From Motilibacter aurantiacus (GTDB lineage Bacteria > Actinomycetota > Actinomycetes > Motilibacterales > Motilibacteraceae): a stretch of DNA of 64,000 nucleotides. Positions 39,799 to 48,777 of this stretch are shown here, one piece after another. A program made the translations under genes and the position numbers. The stretch spans positions 394,929 to 458,928 of the forward strand of contig NZ_JAANNO010000002.1 in assembly GCF_011250645.1 (NCBI RefSeq). The letters are read 5' to 3'. Each line of letters begins with the position of its first letter. The first letter of the stretch is position 1. Below the pieces are notes generated by a model. It searched no databases. It was not told where the DNA came from and saw only the letters and a program-made list of their open reading frames with translations.

Positions 39799-40473
39799 TC
39801 AGGAGTCGAGTGCGGGCGGGAACACGCAGAACTCGTTGCCCGCCGGGTCGGCGAGCACGTGCCAGCCCGCCTCCCCGTCCGGCTCGGCGAGCACACGCGC
39901 CCCGCGGTCGACCAGCCTCCCGACGTCGCCGGTGACGTCCCAGTGCACCCGGTTCTTGACCGTCTTCGGCTCGGGCACCCCGACGAACTTCATCAGGTCG
40001 AAGGGAAGCTCCGGTATGCCCGCGACCCAGCGCGGCAGCCCGCCCGGAGCCGGCACCGGTGTGCCGCCGAGCACCGCGGCCCACCAGGCGGCGTCGGCCA
40101 CGGGGTCGTTGCTGTCGACGACGAGCGCGCTGGGCTCGTCGCCGGTGAACACGCAGAGCTCCGCCCCCTCGGGCGCCTGCAGCACGGCCCACCGGTGGCC
40201 CGCGTACGCATCGTCCTGCACGTGGCCGGCCCCGGCCTCGAGAAAGCGCGAGAGGCTCGGGGCCACCAGGTCGAGGTGGGCCCGGTTCTTCGCCGTCTTG
40301 GGCTCGGGGACCCGGTTGACCCACACCGTCTGCCCCGGCGCGTCCCCGCGCAGGACGCCGTCGCCGTCGTCCTGCACGTGGGGCGTGCGGCGAAGCGCCC
40401 GGGCCCAGAAGCCGGTGACGAGGCCGGGGTCGTTCGCGTCGAGGCAGAGGCCCTTCCAGCGCACCGGCTCCAT
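39799..40473 (-). CDS. Tandem glyoxalase-like (VOC) domain protein
   Basis: A 224-residue protein of two VOC modules (about 1-110 and 115-224), each with WWAAVLGG- or FWARALRR-type openings, P-E-P-K-T-x-K-N-R-x-H-x-D motif and C-terminal ELCVF or EFCVF strand. This is the glyoxalase-like family (PF18029-type), widespread in actinobacteria with no general function; some members confer drug or aldehyde resistance. ATG 40473 follows TAGCCT by 7 bases on the minus strand, suggesting leaderless expression. Confidence 0.88.
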   Translation of the reverse strand: MEPVRWKGLCLDANDPGLVTGFWARALRRTPHVQDDGDGVLRGDAPGQTVWVNRVPEPKTAKNRAHLDLVAPSLSRFLEAGAGHVQDDAYAGHRWAVLQAPEGAELCVFTGDEPSALVVDSNDPVADAAWWAAVLGGTPVPAPGGLPRWVAGIPELPFDLMKFVGVPEPKTVKNRVHWDVTGDVGRLVDRGARVLAEPDGEAGWHVLADPAGNEFCVFPPALDS

Positions 40474-40618
40474 GCAGCGGAGGCTAGCGGCCCGGTGCGC
40501 GCCGGGTCCGCGCCATTCGGCGCATGCGTTGGGCAACTACCCCGAATTCGTCCGCAAGGCTTTTTAGACAACTCCTCGTGTGCAGATACTTGCTCAGCGC
40601 TCACACCGGAGGTGGCGA

Positions 40619-41629
40619 ATGCCTGCGCGCACACGTGACGAGCCGTCCTGTCCCGAGATCCCCGTCGCCGCCTTCTCCGACGCCTTCGAGCTGACGCCGA
40701 GCTGCCTGGCCCTCGTCGGGCGGGACGGCACGGTGATGCCCAACGCCGCGCTGCGGGCGGCGCTGCGCAGGTCCGGCACGGAGATGCTCGATCAGCTGGT
40801 GAGCAGCGTCGACTGGAGCTTCGCCTCACCGGCCCGCCCGCCCGACGGCTCCGGCCTGCGTGGGCTGCCCGTCGAGGACGGCCGTTCCGAGCTCGTCGTC
40901 CGCAGCATCCGCCCGCTCGGCGTCACGGACGGCGGGCCGGAGTGGCTGTTGCTGTGCCTGCAGGCCACCACCACTCGCCGCCGGGACGCGCTGTCGTCAC
41001 TGCTGACCCGGGACCAGCTGCTGGACCGGCTCGAGCTCGTGCTCGCGGCCGGCGCCGAGGCCGTGGGCGCGGTGGGCGCCGTCGATGTCCTCGTCGTCGA
41101 CCTGGACGACTTCAAGAAGGTCAACGACACGTTCGGGCACGTCGTCGGGGACGAGGTGCTGGCCGCCTGCGCCCAGCGCCTGCTCGAGAGCGTGCGGCCG
41201 GAGGACGCCGTGGCCCGCTGGGGCGGGGACGAGTTCGCGATCGTGCTCCCCGACGCCACCTGCCTCGACGGCCAGGCCGTCTCCGACCGGCTGGCCCGCC
41301 GACTGCGCGAGCGGGTCGCGACCTCCGCGGGGAGCATCAGCCTCTCGGCCTCGTGGGGATGGGTCAGCGCGCTGCCCGGTGAGGCGCCCGTGAGCCTGCT
41401 GAACCGCGCTGACCTGCGGATGTACGAGGTGAAGCGGCTGCACAAGCAGGCGGCCGCCGCGATCCCAACCGCCCTGCGCGAACAGCTCGAGCGCACGCGA
41501 CGACGCTCCGCGGAGCTTGCCCAGCGGGCGGCCGACATGCGGCAGCTGACCGCGCGGCGCGCCGAGCTGCTCGCCGGCGTGCGGCTCCACCGCCCGTCGC
41601 TACGGGCGGAGGAGCCGCCGCGCGGCTAG
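40619..41629 (+). CDS. GGDEF diguanylate cyclase with N-terminal PAS-like sensor
   Basis: A 336-residue protein: N-terminal PAS-like region (about 18-115), GGDEF domain (about 125-285) with intact G-G-D-E-F at 202-206 and the R-x-x-D inhibitory site R193-D196 five residues upstream, then a charged helical tail with Arg-rich coil. It should make cyclic di-GMP with product inhibition. No membrane helix, so cytoplasmic. ATG 40619 is supported by GGAGG seven bases upstream. No EAL domain gene is in the window. Confidence 0.92.
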   Translation: MPARTRDEPSCPEIPVAAFSDAFELTPSCLALVGRDGTVMPNAALRAALRRSGTEMLDQLVSSVDWSFASPARPPDGSGLRGLPVEDGRSELVVRSIRPLGVTDGGPEWLLLCLQATTTRRRDALSSLLTRDQLLDRLELVLAAGAEAVGAVGAVDVLVVDLDDFKKVNDTFGHVVGDEVLAACAQRLLESVRPEDAVARWGGDEFAIVLPDATCLDGQAVSDRLARRLRERVATSAGSISLSASWGWVSALPGEAPVSLLNRADLRMYEVKRLHKQAAAAIPTALREQLERTRRRSAELAQRAADMRQLTARRAELLAGVRLHRPSLRAEEPPRG

Positions 41630-42043
41630 CTAGAAGCGCTCCTCGCGGCCCCCGCCGAGGTCCTCCCACACCTGCTGGACGTTCTCGTACGTGCGCCCAC
41701 CCGGCAGCCCGGCCAGCTGCTGCAGGACCCGGTCGGGCGCCTGGTTCTCCTCCGCCGTGGACCGCAGCACGTCCGCCGTCGCCGGCCAGACCTCCTTGCC
41801 GAGGAACGTCGCCAGCTGGCTGCGCCCCTCGATGTCCCCGCTGTCGACGCCGGCCGCGGTACCGCCGGTCAGCGTGCCGTTCGGGTTGAGGTCGACGTCC
41901 GGCTGGTCCTCGCCCGAGGGCTCGGGGTCCTTCCACTCCTGGGCGTGCGTGGAGCGGCCGGCGCGCATCGCGCCCTCCACCTCGCCGGCCAGGGCTTCGT
42001 CCGCGCGTGCCCCGTGCTTGTCACTGCCGCGCTCGATGGTCAT
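41630..42043 (-). CDS. DUF2795 protein
   Basis: A 137-residue protein with a disordered acidic N-terminus and a C-terminal domain starting QLATFLGKEVWPATADVLRSTAEENQAPDRVLQQL, the DUF2795 pattern, ending in VWEDLGGGREERF. Function unknown. A GAGGAGG site precedes ATG 42043. It is divergent from the nucleotidyltransferase/Balon operon and has its own sigma-B/F-type promoter candidate (42118-42093), so it is likely stress-induced with that operon. Confidence 0.85.
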   Translation of the reverse strand: MTIERGSDKHGARADEALAGEVEGAMRAGRSTHAQEWKDPEPSGEDQPDVDLNPNGTLTGGTAAGVDSGDIEGRSQLATFLGKEVWPATADVLRSTAEENQAPDRVLQQLAGLPGGRTYENVQQVWEDLGGGREERF

Positions 42044-42092
42044 GCTCCGCCGTCCTCCTCTGTCGGGTCGACCCTTCGGTCGTGCCGGAGCC

Positions 42093-42118
42093 GTACCCGG
42101 GAGGGGTGCTCGGTAACG
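42093..42118 (-). promoter_or_regulatory. Sigma-B/F-type promoter candidate for DUF2795 gene
   Basis: On the minus strand CGTT (42118-42115) and GGGTAC (42098-42093) are separated by 16 bases. This fits the actinobacterial stress consensus G-N-N-T, N14-16, GGGTAC/T. The start site would lie about 43 bases upstream of the gene. Confidence 0.6.
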
Positions 42119-42121
42119 TCC

Positions 42122-42147
42122 GGTTCCGGTCGGACAGCCCGGGGTAC
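42122..42147 (+). promoter_or_regulatory. Sigma-B/F-type promoter candidate for the nucleotidyltransferase operon
   Basis: GGTT (42122-42125) and GGGTAC (42142-42147) are separated by 16 bases and end 10 bases before the ATG of the first gene. It matches the stress-sigma consensus seen in Streptomyces SigB and mycobacterial SigF promoters. It faces the DUF2795 promoter with only 3 bases between their -35 elements. Confidence 0.65.
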
Positions 42148-42157
42148 CCGATTCCTC

Positions 42158-42811
42158 ATGAGCGCGCTCGAGTCCGACCTCATCGAGACGACGAAGGTCG
42201 TCGCGGTCACGCTGAAGAAGGCCCACATCCCCTTCGCCCTGGCCGGCGGGTACGCCGTCTACGCCCGGGGCGGGCCGCCGAGCATCCACGACACCGACTT
42301 CTTCCTGCGCGAGGCGGACGTCCCGCGGGCGATCGACGCCCTCACGGAGGCCGGCCTCAAGCACGAGAGCTGCCCCGAGGACTGGCTGGTCAAGGTCTTC
42401 CACGACGACCGCCTGGTCGACCTGATCCACGCCGCCAACGGGCGCCCGGTCACCGACGCCATGCTCGCCCGCGCCGAGGAGGTCGAGGTCGGGTCCGTGC
42501 GCATGCCGGTCCTGGACGCGAGCGACATCATGATCGGCAAGCTCCTCGCGCTGTCCGCGCACCACTGCAACATGTCCCCGCTGCTGGCGGTCGCCCGGTC
42601 CCTGCGCGAGCAGGTCGACTGGGGGCGGGTCCGCGAGGAGACGGCCGAGTCGCCGTACGCCCGGGCCTTCCTCACCCTGACCGACGGGCTCGGCATCACC
42701 GCCCCTCCGGAGGGGCAGGAGGGGGTCCAGCCCGTCCACGAAGGCGTCTACGCGCTGTCCGGGACCGGGAGCCAGCCCAACCGCAGCATTTCCGAGGAGG
42801 AGAGCGCATGA
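42158..42811 (+). CDS. Nucleotidyltransferase-fold protein
   Basis: A 217-residue protein of the NTase superfamily. The signature ALAGGYAVYARGGPPSIHDTDFFLRE carries the G-G and D-x-D pattern (HDTDFF); a third acidic residue (VDLIHA) follows the next strand. It resembles stand-alone AbiEii/MNT-type NTases, some of which modify tRNA or proteins. Substrate unknown. The stop overlaps the start of the next gene (ATGA), giving tight coupling. The expression signal is a sigma-B/F-type promoter candidate ending 10 bases upstream, leaving almost no 5' leader. Confidence 0.85.
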   Translation: MSALESDLIETTKVVAVTLKKAHIPFALAGGYAVYARGGPPSIHDTDFFLREADVPRAIDALTEAGLKHESCPEDWLVKVFHDDRLVDLIHAANGRPVTDAMLARAEEVEVGSVRMPVLDASDIMIGKLLALSAHHCNMSPLLAVARSLREQVDWGRVREETAESPYARAFLTLTDGLGITAPPEGQEGVQPVHEGVYALSGTGSQPNRSISEEESA

Positions 42812-43935
42812 CCCGCCTGTCCCACCTTCGCGACCTGTACTCCGCGAAGGGGCCGTTCGTGACCGCGTACCTCGACGCGACACGCTCAACCGAGACGGGC
42901 GCCCACGAGGTCGAGCTGCGCTGGCGCGCCCAGCGCGAGCAGCTCGCGGAGGCCGGCGCTCCCGACGCGCTGCTCGACGCGCTGGAGCCGGTCGCGACCG
43001 CTCCGACCGGCGTGCCGGGCGAGAACACCCTCGTCCTCGTCGGCGCCGGCACCGAGGTGCTGTTCTCCTCGGCCGTCCCCGGGCGCATCCAGGAGCGGGC
43101 CACGTACGCCCCGGTCCCCGACCTCGGCCCGCTGGCCCTGGCCCTCGGCCAGACGCTGCCGTACGTCCTGGTCCACATCGACCGCACCGGCGCCGACATC
43201 GACGTGGTCGGCCCGCTCGGCCAGTCCGAGGAGCACACCGAGGTCAAGGGCGGCGAGCACCACATCAGCAAGGTGCACGCCGGCGGCTGGTCGTACCGGC
43301 GCTACGAGCACCGGGCCGAGAACCTCTGGGAGTCGAACGCGAGCGACGTCGCCCAGCAGATCGACACGATCCTCGCCGAGAGCTCGATCCCGCTGCTCCT
43401 GGTGACCGGCGACACCCGCGCCAACGAGCTGTTCCAGCAGCACCTCGGCACGCGCGGCAAGGAGGCGGTCGTCACGCTCGACTCCGGCGGCCGGGCGGCC
43501 GGCTCCGACGAGCAGGCCGTGCAGGAGGACGTGCGCCAGGCGATCGCCGCCAAGGTGGTCCGCGACAGCCAGGACCAGGTCGAGCTGTTCCGCGAGCAGA
43601 CGGGCGCCGGGCACGGCGGCGCGCTCACCGGGCGCGCGCAGATCGTGGGGGCGCTGCAGAAGGCGCAGGTGGACACGTTGCTCGTCACTGCGGACTTCGC
43701 CGACGACACCACGGTCTACGTGGGGCCGGACCCCTCCCAGATCGCGGTCGACGAGGCCGAGCTCAAGGCCATGGGCGTCGACGACGGGTTCGCGGCGCGC
43801 GCCGACTCGGCCCTGCTGCGGGCGACGATCGCCACCGACGCCGGCGTCGTGGTCGTGCCCAAGGGCCGGCTGCAGCTGGAGGACGGGGTCGGCGCCCTGC
43901 TCCGCTACTCCGACGAGTCGACCCCGTCGGCGTGA
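42808..43935 (+). CDS. Balon/Rv2629-type ribosome hibernation factor (baeRF, Vms1-like family)
   Basis: A 375-residue protein of the bacterial archaeo-eukaryotic release-factor-like family, recognised by the pattern GPFVTAYLDATRST at the start, VLVHIDRTGADIDVVG, GGWSYRRYEHRAENLWESNA, LLLVTGDTRAN and the end GVGALLRYSDE, the same as in M. tuberculosis Rv2629. Family members (Balon; Msmeg1130) bind the ribosomal A site during starvation or cold and hold it in hibernation. No GGQ motif is seen, consistent with no peptide release. GAGGAGGAG precedes ATG 42808. Middle gene of a three-gene overlapping operon under a stress-type promoter. Confidence 0.88.
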   Translation: MTRLSHLRDLYSAKGPFVTAYLDATRSTETGAHEVELRWRAQREQLAEAGAPDALLDALEPVATAPTGVPGENTLVLVGAGTEVLFSSAVPGRIQERATYAPVPDLGPLALALGQTLPYVLVHIDRTGADIDVVGPLGQSEEHTEVKGGEHHISKVHAGGWSYRRYEHRAENLWESNASDVAQQIDTILAESSIPLLLVTGDTRANELFQQHLGTRGKEAVVTLDSGGRAAGSDEQAVQEDVRQAIAAKVVRDSQDQVELFREQTGAGHGGALTGRAQIVGALQKAQVDTLLVTADFADDTTVYVGPDPSQIAVDEAELKAMGVDDGFAARADSALLRATIATDAGVVVVPKGRLQLEDGVGALLRYSDESTPSA

Positions 43936-44588
43936 CCGCTGTCGGCTCCGTCCTGCCGGGGACGCTGCAGGTCTGGAGCGACGTCGCCTGCCCCTGGGCG
44001 GCGCTCGCGGTCGTCCGGCTGCGGGCCGCGCGCGAGCGGCTGGGCCTCGAGCTCGACGTGCGCGTCGACCACCGGGCGTTCCCGCTCGAGCTGGCCAACG
44101 GCCGGCCCGTGCCGCCGCTCGCGGACGAGGCCGTCGAGGTCCTCGCCCGCGAGCCGGCCTTCGGGACACGCCCCTGGTCCGGGGAGCACGGGGACTGGCC
44201 GGGCAGCTTCCTCGACGCGCTCGCCGCGGTGCAGGCCGCCAAGGAGGAGCGGGCCGGAGGGCTGCCGGCGAGCGAGGCGCTCGACTGGGCGTTGCGCCGC
44301 GCCCTGTTCGCGCAGAGCCGTCCGATCGGCACCCCGGGCGAGGTCCTGGCCGTCGCCCGCGAGGTCCCCGAGCTCGACGTGGACGCGCTCGAGGGGCAGC
44401 TGGACGCGGGGCGGGACGCGGTGCGGCGCGACTGGGAGCTGACGGGCGAGCTCCGGATCGAGGGCAGCCCGCACGTACGCCTGAGCGACGGGTCGGCCGT
44501 GTTCAACCCCGGCATCGGGGACGACGGCAGCGACGACCCCGGGGTGTGGGACGAGCTGCTGCGCAGGGCGCTCGCGCCGGAGGGCTGA
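43932..44588 (+). CDS. DsbA/FrnE-family protein with a single active-site Cys
   Basis: A 218-residue thioredoxin-fold DsbA/FrnE family protein by VWSDVACPWAALAVVRLR, DHRAFPLELANG, ALDWALRRALFAQSRPIG and IEGSPHVRLSDGS. FrnE-type enzymes have C-x-x-C; here it reads C-P-W-A, so only one Cys remains and it can hardly be a dithiol oxidoreductase. It may be a glutathione- or mycothiol-related transferase or a redox-inactive member. GTG overlaps the stop of the Balon-type gene (GTGA). Confidence 0.85.
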   Translation: MTAVGSVLPGTLQVWSDVACPWAALAVVRLRAARERLGLELDVRVDHRAFPLELANGRPVPPLADEAVEVLAREPAFGTRPWSGEHGDWPGSFLDALAAVQAAKEERAGGLPASEALDWALRRALFAQSRPIGTPGEVLAVAREVPELDVDALEGQLDAGRDAVRRDWELTGELRIEGSPHVRLSDGSAVFNPGIGDDGSDDPGVWDELLRRALAPEG

Positions 44589-44600
44589 GGTCCGGGGCCT

Positions 44601-44639
44601 GCCTCCCGCCCCCCGCCTGCGCCGCAGGGGGCGGGAGGC
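44601..44639 (+). terminator. 13-bp stem-loop terminator
   Basis: GCCTCCCGCCCCC and GGGGGCGGGAGGC pair perfectly around a 13-base loop, starting 12 bases after the DsbA-like gene. It closes the nucleotidyltransferase/Balon operon. No T-run follows. Confidence 0.75.
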
Positions 44640-44659
44640 CCGTATCGGACACAAGCAGA

Positions 44660-44688
44660 TAGCCTGGCCTACCGGCAGCCCAGGCCAG
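44660..44688 (+). promoter_or_regulatory. Candidate -10 and leader hairpin of kgd
   Basis: TAGCCT at 44660-44665 would set the start near 44672. The adjacent inverted repeat CTGGCCT/AGGCCAG (44664-44670, 44682-44688) overlaps it and lies at the 5' end of the leader. No convincing -35 was seen. Confidence 0.35.
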
Positions 44689-44717
44689 TCGAGGTTCGAA
44701 AGTAGGCGAACACCGCC

Positions 44718-47700
44718 GTGTCGCAGTCTCCGTCCCCGCAGGATGACCCCACGGAGGGCTTCGGGCCCAACGAGTGGCTCGTCGCCGAGATGTACGAGAA
44801 GTACCTCCAGGACCCCGCCTCGCTGGACAAGGCGTGGATCGGCTTCTTCGAGGACTTCAAGCACACCCACGGGGACACGGGACCGAACGGCGCGAGCCGG
44901 CCCGCAGCGCCCGCGCCCTCGTCCAGCTCGTCGTCCAGCTCGGCGTCCAGCTCGGCGCCGGCCCAGCGCACCGCGCCGTCCCAGCGCCCGGCGCCGCAGG
45001 GCACGACCGCTCCCCCGCCCTCGGCCCCCGCCCCGACCCCGACGGCTGCGCACCCGGTCGCCCCCGGCGCCCGGGCCGACGCCCCGACGACGACGACCCC
45101 GGCGGCGGCCCCCGTCCCCTCGGCGACGCCGTCCGCGGCGCGCGAGGTGTCCACCACGCCGAACCAGCCGCCCCGCCCGGCGGCCACCCAGGCCAAGGCC
45201 GGCGGCTCGTCGGTGACCCCGCTGCGCGGCCCGGCCGCCCGGGTCGTGACGAACATGGAGGCCTCGCTCGAGGTCCCCACCGCCACCAGCGTGCGCGCGG
45301 TGCCGGCGAAGCTGCTCATCGACAACCGCATCGTCATCAACAACCACCTGGCCCGCGGCCGGGGCGGGAAGATCTCGTTCACCCACCTGATCGGCTACGC
45401 GGTCGTGCGCGCCGTCCAGGGCATGCCGGACATGAACGTCTCGTACGGCGAGGCGGACGGCAAGCCCGCGGTCATAGGCCCCGAGCACGTCGGGCTCGGC
45501 CTGGCCATCGACATCTCCAAGCCCGACGGCACCCGCCAGCTCCTCGTCCCGGCGATCAAGGCCGCGGACACGATGGACTTCGCCCAGTTCTGGGCGGCGT
45601 ACGAGGACATCGTGCGGCGGGCGCGCGGCGGCAAGCTGACCGCCGACGACTTCGCCGGCACCACGATCAGCCTGACCAACCCGGGCACCATCGGCACCGT
45701 CCACTCGGTCCCGCGCCTGATGAAGGGGCAGGGCACGATCGTCGGCGTCGGGGCGATGGACTACCCGGCCGAGTACCAGGGCGCCTCTCCGGAGACGCTG
45801 GCCCGGCTCGCGGTCAGCAAGGTCCTCACCCTCACCTCCACCTACGACCACCGCGTCATCCAGGGCGCGCAGTCCGGGGAGTTCCTGCGTCGCGTCCACC
45901 TGCTGCTGCTGGGCGAGGACGGGTTCTACGACGACATCTTCCGCGCGCTGCGGATCCCCTACGAGCCGATCCGGTGGGCCGCCGACGTCGCGTGGTCGCA
46001 CGAGAACGACGTCACCAAGCAGGCCCGCGTCCAGGAGCTCATCCACGCGTACCGGGTGCGCGGCCACCTCATGGCCGACACCGACCCGCTGGAGTTCCGC
46101 CAGCGCTCGCACCCCGACCTGGACATCACCAACCACGGCCTGACGCTGTGGGACCTCGACCGTGAGTTCGCGACGGGCGGGTTCGGCAAGAAGCCGATGG
46201 CGACCCTGCGCGACATCCTCGGGGTGCTGCGCGACTCGTACTGCCGCCGCGTCGGCATCGAGTACATGCACATCCAGGACCCGGAGGAGCGGCGCTGGAT
46301 CCAGTCGAAGGTCGAGTCGCCCCACACCAAGACCGACACCCAGGAGCAGCTGCGCATCCTGCGCCGGCTGAACTCCGCCGAGGCGTTCGAGACCTTCCTG
46401 CAGACCAAGTTCGTCGGGCAGAAGCGGTTCTCCCTCGAGGGCGGGGAGTCGCTGATCCCGCTCGTCGACGCGCTGCTGTCCGAGGCTGCCGACGCCGGGC
46501 TCGACGAGGCAGCGATCGGCATGGCTCACCGCGGCCGGCTCAACGTGCTCGCGAACCTCGCCGGCAAGTCGTACGCGCAGATCTTCCGTGAGTTCGAGGG
46601 CAACCAGGACCCCAAGTCGGTCCAGGGCTCCGGCGACGTGAAGTACCACCTGGGCACGCAGGGCACGTTCACCGCCAACAGCGGCGCCAAGTGCAAGGTC
46701 TACCTCGCGGCCAACCCCTCGCACCTGGAGGCGGTCGACCCCGTCCTCGAGGGCATCGTGCGTGCCAAGCAGGACCGGCTGAACAAGGGCGGCGGCGAGT
46801 CCGGCTACACCGTGCTGCCCGTGCTCATCCACGGCGACGCGGCCTTCGCCGGCCAGGGCGTCGTGGCCGAGACGCTCAACCTCTCCCAGCTGCGCGGCTA
46901 CCGCACCGGCGGCACCGTCCACGTGGTCGTCAACAACCAGGTCGGCTTCACGACCTCGCCCGCGTCCTCGCGCTCGTCGTTCTACTCGACCGATGTGGCG
47001 CGCATGATCCAGGCGCCGATCTTCCACGTGAACGGCGACGACCCCGAGGCCTGCGTCCGGGTCGCCCGCCTGGCGTTCGAGTTCCGGCAGAAGTTCCGCA
47101 AGGACGTCGTCATCGACATGGTGTGCTACCGCCGCCGTGGCCACAACGAGGGCGACGACCCGTCGATGACGCAGCCGCTGATGTACTCCCTGATCGAGCA
47201 GAAGCGCTCGGTGCGCAAGCTCTACACCGAGGCGCTCATCGGACGCGGCGACATCACCGTCGAGGAGGCGGAGCAGGCGCTGCGCGACTTCCAGGAGCAG
47301 CTCGAACGGGTCTTCAACGAGACCCGCGAGACCGGCGCGGCGGGCTCCGGTGCGCTCGAGGCCCCGGACGAGCAGCGCCAGACCGGGCACGCGCACGCGC
47401 TGCCCACCGCGGTGTCGCCGGAGGTCATCAAGCGGATCTCCGACGCCCACGTGGCGATGCCCGAGGGCTTCACCGTGCACCCGAAGCTGCGTTCGCTGCT
47501 CGAGCGGCGGGCGGCGATGTCGACCGAGGGCGGCATCGACTGGGCGATGGGCGAGCTGTACGCCTTCGGCTCGCTGCTGCTCGAGCGCGTCCCGGTGCGG
47601 CTGGCCGGCCAGGACAGCCGGCGCGGCACCTTCGTGCAGCGCCACGCCGTGCTGACCGACCGGCACACGGGCGACGAGTGGACGCCGCTGGCGAACCTCT

Positions 47701-48557
47701 CGACCAACCAGGGCCGCTTCTACGTCTACGACTCGCTGCTGTCGGAGTTCGCGGCGATGGGCTTCGAGTACGGCTACTCCGTCGTGCGCCCCGAGGTCCT
47801 CGTGCTGTGGGAGGCGCAGTTCGGCGATTTCGTCAACGGCGCCCAGACGATCGTCGACGAGTTCATCTCCTCCTCCGAGCAGAAGTGGGGGCAGCGCTCC
47901 TCCGTCGTGCTGCTGCTGCCGCACGGCTACGAGGGCCAGGGGCCGGACCACTCCTCCGCGCGCATCGAGCGTTTCCTCCAGCTGTGCGCCGAGGACAACA
48001 TGACGGTCGCCGCCCCCACCACCCCGGCGAGCTACTTCCACCTGCTGCGCTGGCAGGCATACCACGAGCCGCGCCGCCCGCTGATCGTCGCGACGCCGAA
48101 GTCGATGCTGCGCCGCAAGGAGGCGGTGTCCGGGCCGGAGGAGTTCACGTCCGGCACGTTCCGCCCGGTCATCGGCGAGGAGGGGCCGGTCGACCCCGAG
48201 CGCGTGGACCGGGTGCTGCTCTGCGCCGGCAAGGTCTACTGGGACCTGGCAGCCGAGCGCACGCGCCGCTCGGACGACCGGACCGCCATCGTGCGCGTGG
48301 AGCAGATCGCGCCGCTGCCGGCCCGGGAGATCCTGGAGGCGGTCTCGCGGTTCCCCAACGCCGAGCTGGTCTGGGTGCAGGAGGAGCCGGGCAACCAGGG
48401 GGCCTGGCCGTTCGTGCTGCTCAACCTGCCGGACCAGCTGCAGGGTCGGCAGATCCGGCGCGTCTCGCGCCCGGCGTCTGCCTCGCCCGCGGTCGGCTCG
48501 CACAAGGCGCACGAGGCCGAGCAGCGCGAGCTGGTCGCGGCCGCGTTCGACCGCTGA
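44718..48557 (+). CDS. kgd: Multifunctional 2-oxoglutarate metabolism enzyme (Kgd: E1 with E2-like acyltransferase)
   Basis: A 1279-residue Kgd/SucA-type protein. N-terminal peptide ([17 protein letters not shown]) then an Ala/Pro/Ser linker; an acyltransferase domain about 175-400 with the catalytic His motif [17 protein letters not shown]; and a thiamine-diphosphate E1 domain about 420-1279 with [28 protein letters not shown] and [20 protein letters not shown]. In actinobacteria this single protein acts as E1 and part of E2 of the 2-oxoglutarate dehydrogenase complex, and can also decarboxylate or carboligate. GarA, the usual inhibitor, is not in the window. GTG start. Confidence 0.97.
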   Translation: MSQSPSPQDDPTEGFGPNEWLVAEMYEKYLQDPASLDKAWIGFFEDFKHTHGDTGPNGASRPAAPAPSSSSSSSSASSSAPAQRTAPSQRPAPQGTTAPPPSAPAPTPTAAHPVAPGARADAPTTTTPAAAPVPSATPSAAREVSTTPNQPPRPAATQAKAGGSSVTPLRGPAARVVTNMEASLEVPTATSVRAVPAKLLIDNRIVINNHLARGRGGKISFTHLIGYAVVRAVQGMPDMNVSYGEADGKPAVIGPEHVGLGLAIDISKPDGTRQLLVPAIKAADTMDFAQFWAAYEDIVRRARGGKLTADDFAGTTISLTNPGTIGTVHSVPRLMKGQGTIVGVGAMDYPAEYQGASPETLARLAVSKVLTLTSTYDHRVIQGAQSGEFLRRVHLLLLGEDGFYDDIFRALRIPYEPIRWAADVAWSHENDVTKQARVQELIHAYRVRGHLMADTDPLEFRQRSHPDLDITNHGLTLWDLDREFATGGFGKKPMATLRDILGVLRDSYCRRVGIEYMHIQDPEERRWIQSKVESPHTKTDTQEQLRILRRLNSAEAFETFLQTKFVGQKRFSLEGGESLIPLVDALLSEAADAGLDEAAIGMAHRGRLNVLANLAGKSYAQIFREFEGNQDPKSVQGSGDVKYHLGTQGTFTANSGAKCKVYLAANPSHLEAVDPVLEGIVRAKQDRLNKGGGESGYTVLPVLIHGDAAFAGQGVVAETLNLSQLRGYRTGGTVHVVVNNQVGFTTSPASSRSSFYSTDVARMIQAPIFHVNGDDPEACVRVARLAFEFRQKFRKDVVIDMVCYRRRGHNEGDDPSMTQPLMYSLIEQKRSVRKLYTEALIGRGDITVEEAEQALRDFQEQLERVFNETRETGAAGSGALEAPDEQRQTGHAHALPTAVSPEVIKRISDAHVAMPEGFTVHPKLRSLLERRAAMSTEGGIDWAMGELYAFGSLLLERVPVRLAGQDSRRGTFVQRHAVLTDRHTGDEWTPLANLSTNQGRFYVYDSLLSEFAAMGFEYGYSVVRPEVLVLWEAQFGDFVNGAQTIVDEFISSSEQKWGQRSSVVLLLPHGYEGQGPDHSSARIERFLQLCAEDNMTVAAPTTPASYFHLLRWQAYHEPRRPLIVATPKSMLRRKEAVSGPEEFTSGTFRPVIGEEGPVDPERVDRVLLCAGKVYWDLAAERTRRSDDRTAIVRVEQIAPLPAREILEAVSRFPNAELVWVQEEPGNQGAWPFVLLNLPDQLQGRQIRRVSRPASASPAVGSHKAHEAEQRELVAAAFDR

Positions 48558-48558
48558 C

Positions 48559-48732
48559 GTGTACGCCAGCGACCGGGGGATCGAGGAGCTGGAGACCAGG
48601 AGGGGTGACGAGGAGGTCACCCTGGCCTGGCTCGCCGAGCGGCTGCGGCTCTTCGTGGACCTGAACCCCGAGCACGAGGTGCCGATCGAGCGGCTCGCCA
48701 CCTGGCTGGCGCGCGCCGACGACGAGGACTGA
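48559..48732 (+). CDS. DUF6104 small protein
   Basis: A 57-residue acidic protein of the pattern YASDRGIEELETRRGDEEV..LAERLRLFVDLNPEHEVPIERLATWLARADDED, which I recognise as the DUF6104 family common after kgd in Streptomyces. Function unknown. GTG 48559 starts one base after the kgd stop region, so it is coupled. It is too small to be caught by most gene finders. Confidence 0.85.
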   Translation: MYASDRGIEELETRRGDEEVTLAWLAERLRLFVDLNPEHEVPIERLATWLARADDED

Positions 48733-48777
48733 GGCCTGCCGGCGCGCAGCGGCCGGGCGCCGTTCGACGAGCGGCCG

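Noticed and set aside
43905-48701. 1598-residue minus-strand frame opposite kgd
   Set aside because: Shadow of the kgd and Balon-operon coding regions; no recognisable domain and no suitable start or ribosome site.
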